From VFMC01 sp040380855 (GTDB lineage Bacteria; Actinomycetota; Acidimicrobiia; Acidimicrobiales; Ilumatobacteraceae): a stretch of 64,000 nt of DNA. Location: assembly GCA_040380855.1 (NCBI GenBank), contig JBEIIG010000008.1, positions 22,337 to 86,336 on the forward strand, given 5' to 3'. This document shows, in pieces, positions 11,040 through 20,474 of the stretch. Numbering within the stretch: position 1 is the first letter of the stretch; each line of letters begins with the position of its first letter. Under the pieces are notes generated by a model, which saw only the letters and a program-made list of their open reading frames with translations, was not told where the DNA came from and searched no databases. The position numbers were made by a program, and so were the translations under genes.

Positions 11040-11630
11040 ATGTCGCCCAGCACTCCTCACGCCGCCGACGGTTCGTTCGATCCCCGCGCCGACGTCTTCA
11101 ACCGCCTCTTGAAGAACCGGGTCATCATGCTCGGTACCGACGTGAACGACGAGATCGCCAACTCGCTGTGCGCGCAGTTGCTCTACCTCGAGGGTGAAGA
11201 CCCCGAGGCCGACATCTGGCTCTACATCAACAGCCCTGGTGGTTCGGTCACCGCCGGTATGGCCATCTACGACACCATGCAGTTCGTCAGTTGCGATGTC
11301 GCCACCGTGTGCATGGGCATGGCCGCCAGCATGGGTCAGTTCCTGCTCAGCGCCGGCGCTGCCGGCAAGCGGTCGATCCTGCCCAACGCCCGCGTGATGA
11401 TGCACCAGCCGCTCGCCGGCCTGCGCGGCCAGGCCGCCGACATCGCCATCCAGGCCGAGCAGCTCGGCTACACCAAGCGCCGGATGGCCGAGCTCACGGC
11501 CCACCACACGGGCCAGACCCTCGAGCGCATCCAGGCCGACGCCGAGCGCGACCGCTGGTTCACTGCGTCCGAGGCTGTCGAGTACGGCCTGGTCGACCGG
11601 GTCATCTTGAAGCGCGGCGAGATCGCCTGA
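11040..11630 (+). CDS. clpP: ATP-dependent Clp protease proteolytic subunit
   Basis: The protein has 196 residues. It is the serine protease core that works with Clp ATPases on unfolded cytosolic proteins. Catalytic Ser97 lies in GMAASMGQ, His122 in VMMHQP, and the Asp is expected in the following helix region. YINSPGGSV is the oxyanion-side strand. Many Actinobacteria carry two adjacent clpP genes upstream of clpX; here clpP stands alone, divergent from carbonic anhydrase, and its stop abuts the stop of a lipoprotein gene with no gap. The ATG at 11040 is set by the -10 spacing and the usual ClpP N-terminus. Confidence 0.95.
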   Translation: MSPSTPHAADGSFDPRADVFNRLLKNRVIMLGTDVNDEIANSLCAQLLYLEGEDPEADIWLYINSPGGSVTAGMAIYDTMQFVSCDVATVCMGMAASMGQFLLSAGAAGKRSILPNARVMMHQPLAGLRGQAADIAIQAEQLGYTKRRMAELTAHHTGQTLERIQADAERDRWFTASEAVEYGLVDRVILKRGEIA

Positions 11631-12114
11631 TCACGAACCGGCGTCGGGCAACGTCGCTGTCACCGGATTGGTGGGCGGTGGTGGTGTGCCGATGTCGAGC
11701 GCGCAGATCTGCTGGGTGAACTGCTGGATGCGCACTGCCGATGGGGCAGTGGCCAACGCCGCGTCCGACACTTCGGCCACCGACGCCGGATCGGCCGGGG
11801 TCGACGGCCGACGCAGCTTCGAGTGTGTCGAGCAGTTTCTGCCATTCGGGCTCGATGGCGGCCGGGGCGCGGTTGACGATGTCGCGGTAGGCGGCGATCG
11901 TGGCGGCCACGTCGTCGGGGGTGGCGATGGCAGGTGTGGCGACGAGGGCGATGCGATCGCGCACTGCCTCGCAGTAGGCGGCGTTGGTGCGCTCGGCCCG
12001 ATCGCCGCAGGCCGAGGCAACGACGACTGCGAGCAGGCCCGCGGCGAGGTACGCCGTGCGACGCCGTGGCCGCGTGGGCGCGAGCGGGTGAGCGACAGGG
12101 GGGACGGTCGGCAT
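11631..12114 (-). pseudogene. Lipoprotein gene with an apparent +1 frameshift
   Basis: Reading from 12114, the frame gives a basic N-terminus (RPRRR), a hydrophobic core and a candidate lipidation cysteine at residue 36 (VVASACGD; the -3 position is Ala, so the lipobox is imperfect). A helical soluble part follows to about residue 105 (LDTLEAASAVDP), after which this frame becomes Arg/His-rich and implausible. The next frame continues a normal-looking sequence (ADPASVAEVSDAALATAPSAVRIQQF, split across the join, to a TLPDAGS end at 11631). Removing one base from the G run at plus-strand 11797-11800 joins the two. This is either a real frameshift or a homopolymer sequence error. No family is recognised. 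Confidence 0.6.
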
Positions 12115-12270
12115 CGCCCCCAGTCTCCCAGGCCGGAGGGTGCCGATGGCGGCGCGTTGCAGTCGCGCACCTCGCCGATATGGTGCCCGACAGCGTCGAG
12201 GGGCCGCTGCCGCCCCTTCTGAGGTTCATGGTCGGTGCCGAGTGCACCGCTGCTCAGAAGGGGGTGGCAC

Positions 12271-13782
12271 ATGCTTGCTGCCGTTTCGTCCGCCTCGGTG
12301 CTGGGGGTCACGGGCCAGCCGGTCACGGTGGAGGTGCACGTGGGGCCTGGCCTTCCCACGTTCCAGATCGTCGGCCTGCCCGACGAGGCCTGCCGCGAGT
12401 CGCGCGATCGCGTTCGCGCCGCCGTGTTGTCGAGCGGGCTCGAGTGGCCCAACAAACGCATTACGGTCAACCTGGCGCCCTCGGGTCTCCGTAAGGGCGG
12501 TTCGGGGCTCGATCTGGCCATCGCCATCGGCGTGCTGGTCGCCGACGAACGGCTCGATCCGGCGCTGGTGCGCCCTCACGCTGTCATCGGCGAGTTGGGC
12601 CTCGACGGCAGCGTGCGGTCGCTGCCGGGTGTGGCGCCCATGGTGGCGTGCCTTGCCGATCTGGTGCCGGTGGTGCCTGCTGCCAACTGGGCCGAGGCCG
12701 TCGCCGTGCGCGACGGCACGGTGCGCTGCGCGTCGTCGCTGGCCGAGGTGGTGCACGCCCTCGGTGGTGGTCGTTGGCCCGAACCACCCGAGTCGGTGCA
12801 GGCCGAGCAGCCGCGCCAGGTGGCCGACCTCGCCGATGTACGCGGGCAGCCCGAGGCACGTGCCGGGCTCGAGATCGCTGCGGCCGGTGGCCACCATCTG
12901 CTGCTCGTCGGGCCGCCGGGTTCGGGCAAGACGATGCTGGCCCAGCGCCTGGTGGGGTTGTTGCCCCCGCACGACCACACCACTGCCCTCGAGGTCACCA
13001 TGGTGCACTCGGCGGCGGGTGTCGGTTCAGCCACGGGTGTGGTGCGCTACCCGACGCTGCGTGCGCCACATCACACCAGTTCGATGGTGGCGCTCATCGG
13101 TGGCGGGTCGCACAGCCTCCGCCCGGGTGAGGTGAGTCTGTCGCACGGGGGCGTCCTGTTCTTGGACGAGCTCGGCGAGTTCGCCCCGACCGTGCTCGAC
13201 GCACTGCGTCAACCGTTGGAGGAGGGTGTGGTGCGCGTGGCGCGGGCCCACAGTTCGGCCACGCTGCCGGCACGCTTCTTGCTGGTGGCGGCCACCAATC
13301 CCTGTCCGTGCGGTGGTGGGCCGCCCGGGTCGTGCGAGTGCGACGAGGCCGCACGCCAGCGGTATCTCCGACGTCTGTCGGGGCCGCTGCTCGATCGCTT
13401 CGATCTGCGCATCGGTGTGCACCGCACCGCGGTCGACGATCTGCTCGGTATCGGCGGTGGCGAGTCGACCGAGGTAGTGCGCGAGCGCGTCATGCGGGCT
13501 CGCGCGCGTGCGCTGGAACGCAACGCGATGCTCAACGGCGCCATTGCCCCGGCCGATCTCGATCGCTGTGCACCGCTCACGGCCGAGGCGACGCACCTGT
13601 TGCGCGCCGAGCTCGAGCGGGGTCGTCTCACGGGGCGCGGGCTGCACCGTGTTCGTCGTGTGGCGCGCACCATCGCCGATCTCGCGTCGGCCGATCAGCA
13701 ACAGGTGCAGGCCGAGCATGTCGCCCTGGCGCTGCAACTGCGGGTGCGACTGCGGGTGTCGACGCGGAGTGATGCGGCATGA
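12271..13782 (+). CDS. comM: YifB/ComM family Mg-chelatase-like AAA+ ATPase
   Basis: The protein has 503 residues. The N-terminal ChlI-like domain (FQIVGLPDEACRESRDRVRAA) precedes an AAA+ module with P-loop GPPGSGKTM (about 223-231) and Walker B LFLDELGEF. A Mg-chelatase C-terminal segment with NPCPCG follows. ComM is a hexameric branch-migration helicase that extends heteroduplex during natural transformation. The ATG at 12271 has a strong AGAAGGGGG Shine-Dalgarno; an in-frame ATG 36 nt upstream lacks one. It overlaps dprA by ATGA, placing two DNA-uptake genes in one operon. The 156 bp before it hold no recognisable gene. Confidence 0.93.
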   Translation: MLAAVSSASVLGVTGQPVTVEVHVGPGLPTFQIVGLPDEACRESRDRVRAAVLSSGLEWPNKRITVNLAPSGLRKGGSGLDLAIAIGVLVADERLDPALVRPHAVIGELGLDGSVRSLPGVAPMVACLADLVPVVPAANWAEAVAVRDGTVRCASSLAEVVHALGGGRWPEPPESVQAEQPRQVADLADVRGQPEARAGLEIAAAGGHHLLLVGPPGSGKTMLAQRLVGLLPPHDHTTALEVTMVHSAAGVGSATGVVRYPTLRAPHHTSSMVALIGGGSHSLRPGEVSLSHGGVLFLDELGEFAPTVLDALRQPLEEGVVRVARAHSSATLPARFLLVAATNPCPCGGGPPGSCECDEAARQRYLRRLSGPLLDRFDLRIGVHRTAVDDLLGIGGGESTEVVRERVMRARARALERNAMLNGAIAPADLDRCAPLTAEATHLLRAELERGRLTGRGLHRVRRVARTIADLASADQQQVQAEHVALALQLRVRLRVSTRSDAA

Positions 13783-14978
13783 CCGCCGACTCGGGCCTCC
13801 CCGATGCCGCCTACGCCGCGGCGCTTGCGTCGTTCGCCGACATGACCGTGCACCGCTTGCTCGCCCTGTTGCGCCAGCACTCGCCCCGCGAGGCGTTCGC
13901 TGTGGCGAGCGGGTCGGTGCCGCCGAAGGAGGGGCTCGTGCGGCGGGTGCTCGACGATCCGCTCACGGGGGCCACGTTGCGGGCCTCGTGGCAGCGCAGC
14001 GCCTGTGCGTACTCGCCGGCCGCAGTATGGGAGCGGTGCCAGGCGCTCGGGCTCGAGGTCACCGTGTTCGGCGATCCCGCGCACCCGCTGCCGCTGGCCC
14101 ACGACCTGCTGCCGGTGCCGGTGCTGTTCTCGCGTGGCGACCGTTCGCTGCTCGCAGGGCGGCGAGTGGCGTTGGTGGGCACACGCAATGCCACGGCGTC
14201 GGGGCGCACGGTGGCCGGTGCGTTGGGGGCTGGCCTCGCTCGGGCGGGTGTGCACGTCGTGTCGGGCCTCGCCCGCGGTATCGACGGCGCTGCACATCGC
14301 GGGGTGGTGGGTTGGCTCGACGGTGTCGGCCAGCCCGACACCGGTGGGTGTCCGGGCGAGAGGCATGCCGGTACGGGGCGACCGATCGCGGTGGTGGCCT
14401 CGGGCCTCGACGTGGTGTACCCGCGCGAGCACCGCTCGCTGTGGCAGCAGGTGGGCGAGCAAGGGTTGCTGCTCAGCGAGCATCCGCCGGGTGCAGCGCC
14501 GGTGGCGCACCACTTCCCGTTGCGTAATCGGTTGGTGGCAGCGCTCTCGGAGGTGGTGGTCGTCGTCGAGTCGCGCGAGCGCGGGGGTTCGCTCATCACC
14601 GTCGACCTGGCCACCGAGCGTGGGGTGCCGGTCATGGCGGTGCCCGGGCACATCGCCAGTCGGGCATCGCTCGGCACCAACGGGTTGTTGCGCGACGGGG
14701 CGTCGCCGGTGCTCGACGTGGGCGACATCCTGGTGGCGCTGTCACTCGATCGGCTCCCGTTCGACCTGCCGGTGGCCGACCGTCGGCCTCGTCCGCGTGC
14801 CGACGACCGGGTGGTGTTGCAGGCCTGCGCCGAGCAACCCCGGACCATCGGTGAGGTGGCCCGGGTCGTCGACCGACCCCTGCTCGACGTGGCAATGGCA
14901 CTCGCTCGACTCGAACAGTCGGGCTGGTTGCACCAGGTCGACGGGTGGTACGAGGCGCTCGGGTCACCTCCGCCGTAA
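13779..14978 (+). CDS. dprA: DNA-processing protein DprA/Smf
   Basis: The protein has 399 residues. It loads RecA onto incoming single-stranded DNA. The central Rossmann-like DprA domain is clear: VALVGTRNATASGRTVA, then VSGLARGIDGAAH, VVASGLDVVYPREH, the conserved FPLRNRLVAALSEVVVVVES stretch (split across two strands) and GSLITVDLATERGVPVMAVPG. The C-terminal 70 residues form a winged helix (IGEVARVVDRPLLDVAMALARLE). An insertion between the IDGAAH helix and the next strand (about 20 residues, VVGWLDGVGQPDTGG) is longer than usual. Translationally coupled to comM, and followed after 25 bp by xerC. Confidence 0.93.
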   Translation: MTADSGLPDAAYAAALASFADMTVHRLLALLRQHSPREAFAVASGSVPPKEGLVRRVLDDPLTGATLRASWQRSACAYSPAAVWERCQALGLEVTVFGDPAHPLPLAHDLLPVPVLFSRGDRSLLAGRRVALVGTRNATASGRTVAGALGAGLARAGVHVVSGLARGIDGAAHRGVVGWLDGVGQPDTGGCPGERHAGTGRPIAVVASGLDVVYPREHRSLWQQVGEQGLLLSEHPPGAAPVAHHFPLRNRLVAALSEVVVVVESRERGGSLITVDLATERGVPVMAVPGHIASRASLGTNGLLRDGASPVLDVGDILVALSLDRLPFDLPVADRRPRPRADDRVVLQACAEQPRTIGEVARVVDRPLLDVAMALARLEQSGWLHQVDGWYEALGSPPP

Positions 14979-14989
14979 CGCCGAACGAA

Positions 14990-14995
14990 TACGAT
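14990..14995 (+). promoter_or_regulatory. -10 element for xerC (leaderless)
   Basis: TACGAT lies 8 nt before the GTG at 15004, between dprA and xerC, so xerC-whiG can be transcribed independently of the comM-dprA operon. Confidence 0.5.
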
Positions 14996-15003
14996 TCCCC
15001 ACA

Positions 15004-15954
15004 GTGCACCCGGACGCCGCCACGTTCAGTGAGTCGACGCCCACCGAGCGCCTCGAAGAGGGCCTCGGTGATGGTGTTGTCGCGCCCGAGTGGCGACTCG
15101 ACGAGTTCGTGCGCTCGCTCACCGCATCGTCGGCCAACACCGTCGCGGCCTACCGCAGCGATGCGGCCGCCTTCGCTGAATGGGCCCAGCGTTCGGGCAT
15201 CGTCCGTCCCACCGATGTCGAGCGGATGCTCGTGCGTCGCTACGTGGCCTTCCTCACCACCCGTCGCTATGCCAAGCGGTCGATCGCCCGCAAGGTGGCG
15301 GCGCTCCACCGCTACTTCCGCTGGCTCGTGCGCGCCGGGCACCTGCCCAGCGATCCGAGCGCTTCGGTGCGCGCCCCGGCCGGCGAGGGTCGTCTGCCGC
15401 GAGTGCTGTCGAGCGCCGAGGTGACGGTGCTGCTCGACACACCTCCCACCGACGACGAGCCGATGTGGCGGCGGCGACGCGACGACGCCGTGCTCGAACT
15501 GCTCTACGGCAGCGGTATCCGGGTGGGCGAGCTCTGCGGGCTCGACTGCGGCGACATCGATCTGGCCGCCGGCGCGGTGGTGGTGTGGGGCAAGGGCGCG
15601 AAGCAGCGCCGTGTCCCCCTCAGCGCCGTCGCCGTCGACGCCCTGCGTGCCTGGTTGCCGGTGCGGCACGAGGTGCTCGTCGCCTCGGCAGGCGCGGCGC
15701 TGTTCGGTAACGAACGCGGGCACCGCCTCGGCACCCGCGACGTGCGCCGCATCATCGATCGACGTGCCGCCTCGCCCACGCATCCGCACGCACTTCGACA
15801 CAGCTGCGCGACGCATCTGCTCGATGGTGGGGCAGACTTGCGGGTAGTGCAGGAACTTCTCGGCCACGCCGACGTCGCCACGACGCAGCGGTACACCCAC
15901 GTCAGCAACGAACGGCTTCGCGCCGTCTATGCGGAAGCGCACCCGCGGGCATGA
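15004..15954 (+). CDS. xerC: Tyrosine recombinase XerC-like
   Basis: The protein has 316 residues. The N-terminal SAM-like core-binding domain is at about 35-125. The catalytic domain carries Arg in GSGIRVGEL, HALRH (His-x-x-Arg), LLGHADVATTQRYTH with the second His and the tyrosine nucleophile, and a Lys in WGKGAKQRRVPL. With XerD it resolves chromosome dimers at dif. The GTG is selected by its position 8 nt after TACGAT and by the start of plausible sequence. Its stop overlaps the sigma-factor start by ATGA. The order dprA-xerC-whiG matches the arrangement around whiG in Streptomyces, so this is probably the housekeeping recombinase and not an integrase. Confidence 0.92.
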   Translation: MHPDAATFSESTPTERLEEGLGDGVVAPEWRLDEFVRSLTASSANTVAAYRSDAAAFAEWAQRSGIVRPTDVERMLVRRYVAFLTTRRYAKRSIARKVAALHRYFRWLVRAGHLPSDPSASVRAPAGEGRLPRVLSSAEVTVLLDTPPTDDEPMWRRRRDDAVLELLYGSGIRVGELCGLDCGDIDLAAGAVVVWGKGAKQRRVPLSAVAVDALRAWLPVRHEVLVASAGAALFGNERGHRLGTRDVRRIIDRRAASPTHPHALRHSCATHLLDGGADLRVVQELLGHADVATTQRYTHVSNERLRAVYAEAHPRA

Positions 15955-16703
15955 GCATGGCACCCGAGGTCGCCCGCTGGTGGGAGCGTTGGTTCGAGTC
16001 GCGCGACCAGACGGCCCGCGACCGGCTGATCGAGCACTACTCGCCACTGGTGAAGTTCGTGGCCGGCCGTATCGGTGCCGGCCTGCCCAGCAGCGTCGAC
16101 CCCGGCGACCTGGTGAGCGCCGGGGTGTTCGGCCTCATCGACGCGGTCGAACGGTTCGACCCCGAGCGCGGCGTGAAGTTCGAGACCTTCGCCGTGCCCC
16201 GTATCCGCGGTGCAGTGTTCGACGGGCTGCGGTCGCTCGACTGGGTGCCCCGTTCGGTGCGCGCCCGCGCCCGCGAGGTCGAGACCGCGTTCTCCGAACT
16301 CGAATCGAAGTTCGGCCGTGCGCCCACCGACGACGAGATCAGCGCCCATCTGAAGATCTCGGGCACCGAGTTCCAGAAGTGGCTCACCTCGATCGCCACC
16401 ACCACTGTCGGCCCGCTCGACCGGGCGCTCGCGGCGGGGGCCGAGCCCCGCTCGCTCATCGGCGACACCCCCGAATCGCCGGGGGCCGTGGTGGAAGAGA
16501 GCGATCTGCGGCGTCTGGTGCGCCAAGAGGTGCTCCGGCTGCCCGAGCGCGAGAAGTTGGTGATGTCGTTCTACTACGACGAAGGTCTCACGCTCGCCGA
16601 GATCGGTTCGGTGCTCGGTGTCACCGAGAGCCGCGTCTCGCAGATCCACACCAAGGCGGTGCTGCACCTGCGTGCCAGGTTGGCTGCCGCCGGCATCTCC
16701 TGA
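15951..16703 (+). CDS. whiG: FliA/WhiG-family RNA polymerase sigma factor
   Basis: The protein has 250 residues. Sigma region 2 is seen in LVSAGVFGLIDAVERFDPE and KFETFAVPRIRGAVFDGLR, region 3 in RAPTDDEISAHL, and region 4 as the helix-turn-helix LTLAEIGSVLGVTESRVSQIH. This is the group-3 sigma architecture of FliA (flagellar) and WhiG (Streptomyces sporulation). No flagellar or sporulation genes are in the window, so the regulon cannot be deduced here. The start overlaps xerC by ATGA, implying coupled expression. Confidence 0.9.
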   Translation: MSMAPEVARWWERWFESRDQTARDRLIEHYSPLVKFVAGRIGAGLPSSVDPGDLVSAGVFGLIDAVERFDPERGVKFETFAVPRIRGAVFDGLRSLDWVPRSVRARAREVETAFSELESKFGRAPTDDEISAHLKISGTEFQKWLTSIATTTVGPLDRALAAGAEPRSLIGDTPESPGAVVEESDLRRLVRQEVLRLPEREKLVMSFYYDEGLTLAEIGSVLGVTESRVSQIHTKAVLHLRARLAAAGIS

Positions 16704-16769
16704 GTCCACCCGTCCGCCTCCTTCGGTGCGTCGAGCACCCGACCATCAGCCGTCGTCAGGGAGGTCGTC

Positions 16770-17294
16770 GTGTCTGGACTGCTCCGCGTTCTCGTGGTCT
16801 CGGTCGGTCTTGTGGTGCCGACCGGGCCGCCCGTCGTCGCGCCGACGTGCTATCCGCCACCGGTCGATGCGCCGGTGGCGGTGCCGTACCGAGCACCGGC
16901 CTGCCGGTACTGCGCCGGCCACCGCGGTATCGACTACGCCACCGCGCCAGGTGCGCCCGTGCGGGCCATGGAGGCGGGCACCGTCAGCTTCGCCGGCGAC
17001 GTGGCCGGCACCACCTATCTGGTGGTCGAGCAGTCCGACGGTCGTCGGGCCACCTACGGCCGCCTCGCCCGCCTCACCGCATCGACCGGCGACCAGGTGC
17101 GGGCTGGTGACCGGGTGGGTGTGGCCGTCGGGCAGGTCTACGTCGGCCTGCGGGTGGGCGACGAGTACATCGACCCCACACCCCTGATCGGCCGCTGGCG
17201 CCGGGCAGCTCGCCTCGTGCCCCTCGACGGCGGCAACCGGCCCCCGGCCCGGCCGGCCCGGTTGGAATGCCCGATGCAGCCCGGCACCAGGTAG
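16770..17294 (+). CDS. M23 (LytM-like) peptidase-fold protein with degenerate active site
   Basis: The protein has 174 residues. An N-terminal hydrophobic stretch (about 4-25) could be a signal peptide. The M23 core starts with GHRGIDYATAPGAPVRA (His51 and Asp55, the first two zinc ligands). It continues with GTVSFAGDVAGTTYLVVEQ and GDQVRAGDRVG. The HxH that normally precedes the FGLR-type strand is replaced by VYVGLRVG, so the third ligand and catalytic His are missing. It is therefore probably a non-catalytic, possibly activator-type, LytM domain. An M23 gene beside rpsB also occurs in mycobacteria, though divergently oriented. GTG start with AGGGAGG 5 nt upstream. Confidence 0.75.
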   Translation: MSGLLRVLVVSVGLVVPTGPPVVAPTCYPPPVDAPVAVPYRAPACRYCAGHRGIDYATAPGAPVRAMEAGTVSFAGDVAGTTYLVVEQSDGRRATYGRLARLTASTGDQVRAGDRVGVAVGQVYVGLRVGDEYIDPTPLIGRWRRAARLVPLDGGNRPPARPARLECPMQPGTR

Positions 17295-17297
17295 CAT
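17292..17297 (+). promoter_or_regulatory. -10 element of rpsB-tsf
   Basis: TAGCAT begins on the TAG stop codon of the M23-like gene and would start an mRNA about 110 nt upstream of rpsB. That leader contains several GC-rich inverted segments. It could host S2 autoregulation, but no known leader consensus was recognised by eye. Confidence 0.4.
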
Positions 17298-17414
17298 TGC
17301 CGACCGGTCCACCGCCGGTGGGCCGAATCCGATCGCATGGCCCCGGCTGCGGTCGCTCCCGCGTGCGGGGGTGCGTGGGCCCATGCGCAGCCAACCGCAG
17401 TGAAGGAGCACATC

Positions 17415-18299
<885 letters not shown>

Positions 18300-18300
18300 C

Positions 18301-19089
18301 ATGTCGTTCACCGCCAAAGACGTCCAAGCGCTGCGCCAGGCCACCGGCGCCGGGATGATGGACGCCAAGAAGGCCCTCGAGGCCAACGACGGCGATATGG
18401 AGGCCTCGAAGCAGTGGTTGCGCGAGAAGGGCCTCGCCGCCAGCGCGAAGCGCGACGACCGCGAGAACACCCAGGGCGCCGTGGCGCTGGTGATCGACGG
18501 CAACGTCGGCGCCATCGTGAAGCTGAAGTGCGAGACCGACTTCGTCGCCTCGAGCGATCGCTTCAAGGGTGAGGCCGATGCGTTGGCCGCCCTCGTCGCT
18601 GCCAAGGGCGTCGACGCCGTCGCCGAGCGCACCGCCGAACTCGAAGAGATGAAGATCACGCTCAAGGAGAAGATCGAACTCGGCGATGTCGTGCGCATGG
18701 AAGCAGCGGCCGGCAACGTGCTCGACAGCTACGTGCACATCCAGGGCGGCCGCGGTGTGAACGCCGTGCTCGTCGAGATGAGCGACGCCTCGGTCGAATT
18801 GGCTCACGACGTGGCCGTGCACATCGCCTTCGCCCGGCCCAAGTACCTCAGCCGCAACGACATCCCGGCCGATGTGCTCGAGCACGAGCGTCAGACGCTC
18901 GAGACGATCAGCCGCAACGAGGGCAAGCCCGAGGCTGCGCTGCCGAAGATCGTCGAGGGTCGTATGAACGGCTTCTACAAAGATGTCGCCCTGCTCGACC
19001 AGCCCTACGCCAAGGACGACAAGCAGAACATCACCCAGATGATCGGCAAGTCGTCGATCATCGGGTTCGCCCAGGTCGAGATCGGCTGA
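18301..19089 (+). CDS. tsf: Translation elongation factor Ts
   Basis: The protein has 262 residues. It is the guanine-nucleotide exchange factor that regenerates EF-Tu-GTP. The N-terminal UBA-like motif LRQATGAGMMDAKKALE is present, then CETDFVASSDRF and the two-subdomain core. The C-terminal NITQMIGKSSIIGF is complete. The stop is 5 bp before pyrH. The order rpsB-tsf-pyrH-frr is the standard bacterial operon. Confidence 0.98.
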   Translation: MSFTAKDVQALRQATGAGMMDAKKALEANDGDMEASKQWLREKGLAASAKRDDRENTQGAVALVIDGNVGAIVKLKCETDFVASSDRFKGEADALAALVAAKGVDAVAERTAELEEMKITLKEKIELGDVVRMEAAAGNVLDSYVHIQGGRGVNAVLVEMSDASVELAHDVAVHIAFARPKYLSRNDIPADVLEHERQTLETISRNEGKPEAALPKIVEGRMNGFYKDVALLDQPYAKDDKQNITQMIGKSSIIGFAQVEIG

Positions 19090-19094
19090 CCGCG

Positions 19095-19835
19095 ATGGCC
19101 TCGCCCCGGTGGAAGCGGATCGTCTTCAAGCCGTCGGGCGAGGCCCTTGCCGGTAGTTCGGGTTCGGGCCTCGACGCTGCAACCCTGGCTGCCACCGCCA
19201 CCGAGATCATCGGTGTGCGCAACATGGGTGTCGACGTCACCGTCGTGGTGGGCGGCGGCAACTTCTGGCGCGGCCGCACCGGTGCAATGTCGGGGATGGA
19301 CGCCACCCAGAGCGACCACATCGGCATGCTCGGCACCGTCATGAACGCGCTCGCCCTGCAGGATGCGCTCGAGCGCCAGGGGCAGACCACCCGCGTGATG
19401 AGCGCCATCGAGATGCCACGCATCGCCGAGCCCTACATCCGTCGGCGGGCGATGCGCCATGTCGAGAAGGGCCGCGTCGTCATCTTCGCGGCCGGCACCG
19501 GCAACCCGTTCTTCACCACCGACACCGCGGCTGCACTGCGCGCCGCCGAGATCGACGCCGAAGCGCTGCTGAAGGGCACCCACTCGGGTGTCGACGGGGT
19601 CTACAGCGCCGACCCGCGCCGCGACCCCACGGCCACCCGGTACGAGTCGATCGACTACATGGACGTGATGAACCGCGACCTGAAGGTGATGGATGCCACG
19701 GCCATCGCCTTCTGCCGCGACAACGACATCCCGATCGTGGTGTTCGACATGTCGCAGCCGGGCGCGTTGCACGCCATCATCGAGGGCCGTCCCGTTGGCA
19801 CGATCATCCATCACGCCGAGTCGCTCGGCGCCTGA
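19095..19835 (+). CDS. pyrH: UMP kinase
   Basis: The protein has 246 residues and belongs to the amino-acid-kinase family; it converts UMP to UDP with ATP. The phosphate-binding FKPSGEALAG is near the N-terminus. VVVGGGNFWRG and DHIGMLGTVMNALALQDALE follow, then FAAGTGNPFFTTDTAAALRAAEI and the C-terminal GTIIHH. No extra domain. It lies 5 bp after tsf with no visible separate promoter. Confidence 0.97.
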   Translation: MASPRWKRIVFKPSGEALAGSSGSGLDAATLAATATEIIGVRNMGVDVTVVVGGGNFWRGRTGAMSGMDATQSDHIGMLGTVMNALALQDALERQGQTTRVMSAIEMPRIAEPYIRRRAMRHVEKGRVVIFAAGTGNPFFTTDTAAALRAAEIDAEALLKGTHSGVDGVYSADPRRDPTATRYESIDYMDVMNRDLKVMDATAIAFCRDNDIPIVVFDMSQPGALHAIIEGRPVGTIIHHAESLGA

Positions 19836-19871
19836 ACGGCCCCGATGGCCGCGGCCCCTGCTCAGCCTCGG

Positions 19872-19877
19872 TACGCT
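19872..19877 (+). promoter_or_regulatory. -10 element for frr (leaderless)
   Basis: TACGCT is followed by 6 nt and the GTG start of frr at 19884. This gives frr its own promoter inside the ribosomal operon and decides its start. Confidence 0.5.
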
Positions 19878-19883
19878 GTCACA

Positions 19884-20441
19884 GTGATCGAAGACACGCT
19901 GCTCGAAGCGATCGAGAAGATGGAGAAAGCGGTCGACCACGTCCAGAACCAGTTCACGACGGTTCGGACGGGCCGGGCGAACCCCGCGCTGGTCGACAAG
20001 CTGCAGGTCGACTACTACGGATCGATGGTGCCGCTGCAGCAGTTGGCCGGGTTCCAGGTGCCCGAGGCTCGCACCCTGGTGGTGAAGCCGCACGATCGCA
20101 GCACGCTCACCGCCATCGAGAAGGCCATTCGCGACAGCGATCTGGGCGTCAGCCCGTCGAACGACGGAGTGGTCATCCGTATCAACATCCCTGCGCTCAC
20201 CGAGCAGCGGCGCAAGGAATACGTGAAGATCGTGAAGAACATGGCCGAGGACGGTCGCATCGCAGTGCGCAACGTGCGCCGCGATGCCCGCAAGCATCTC
20301 GAGGCCGCCGAGAAGGCGAGCGAGATCTCGGCCGACCAACTCGAGCGTGCCGAGAAAGAACTCGACAAGCTCACCCACGACACCATCGAGAACATCGACA
20401 AGGCACTCGGACGCAAGGAACAGGAGCTGCTCGAGGTCTGA
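19884..20441 (+). CDS. frr: Ribosome recycling factor
   Basis: The protein has 185 residues, exactly the usual RRF length. With EF-G it splits post-termination ribosomes. The N-terminal helix EKAVDHVQNQFTTVRTGRANP contains the invariant T-x-R-T-G-R-A-N-P; VPLQQLAGFQVPEARTLVV and the helix EQRRKEYVKIVKNMAEDGR are also typical. The GTG start (VIEDTLLEAIEKME) is preferred to an ATG 39 nt upstream because of the family length and the -10 spacing. Confidence 0.97.
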   Translation: MIEDTLLEAIEKMEKAVDHVQNQFTTVRTGRANPALVDKLQVDYYGSMVPLQQLAGFQVPEARTLVVKPHDRSTLTAIEKAIRDSDLGVSPSNDGVVIRINIPALTEQRRKEYVKIVKNMAEDGRIAVRNVRRDARKHLEAAEKASEISADQLERAEKELDKLTHDTIENIDKALGRKEQELLEV

Positions 20442-20474
20442 CGACCCGAGCGTGGCGACGATTGGGGAACCCAG

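Noticed and set aside
10500..11507. A 335-residue frame opposite clpP running into the carbonic anhydrase
   Set aside because: It covers clpP in antisense and carries no motif; carbonic anhydrase starts at 11014.
15004..15954. Phage-type integrase and nearby attachment site at the tRNA or xerC
   Set aside because: Gene order dprA-xerC-whiG and lack of phage genes indicate the chromosomal Xer recombinase.
17298..17414. A known S2 leader RNA in front of rpsB
   Set aside because: GC-rich inverted segments are visible, but I could not match a specific leader consensus by eye.
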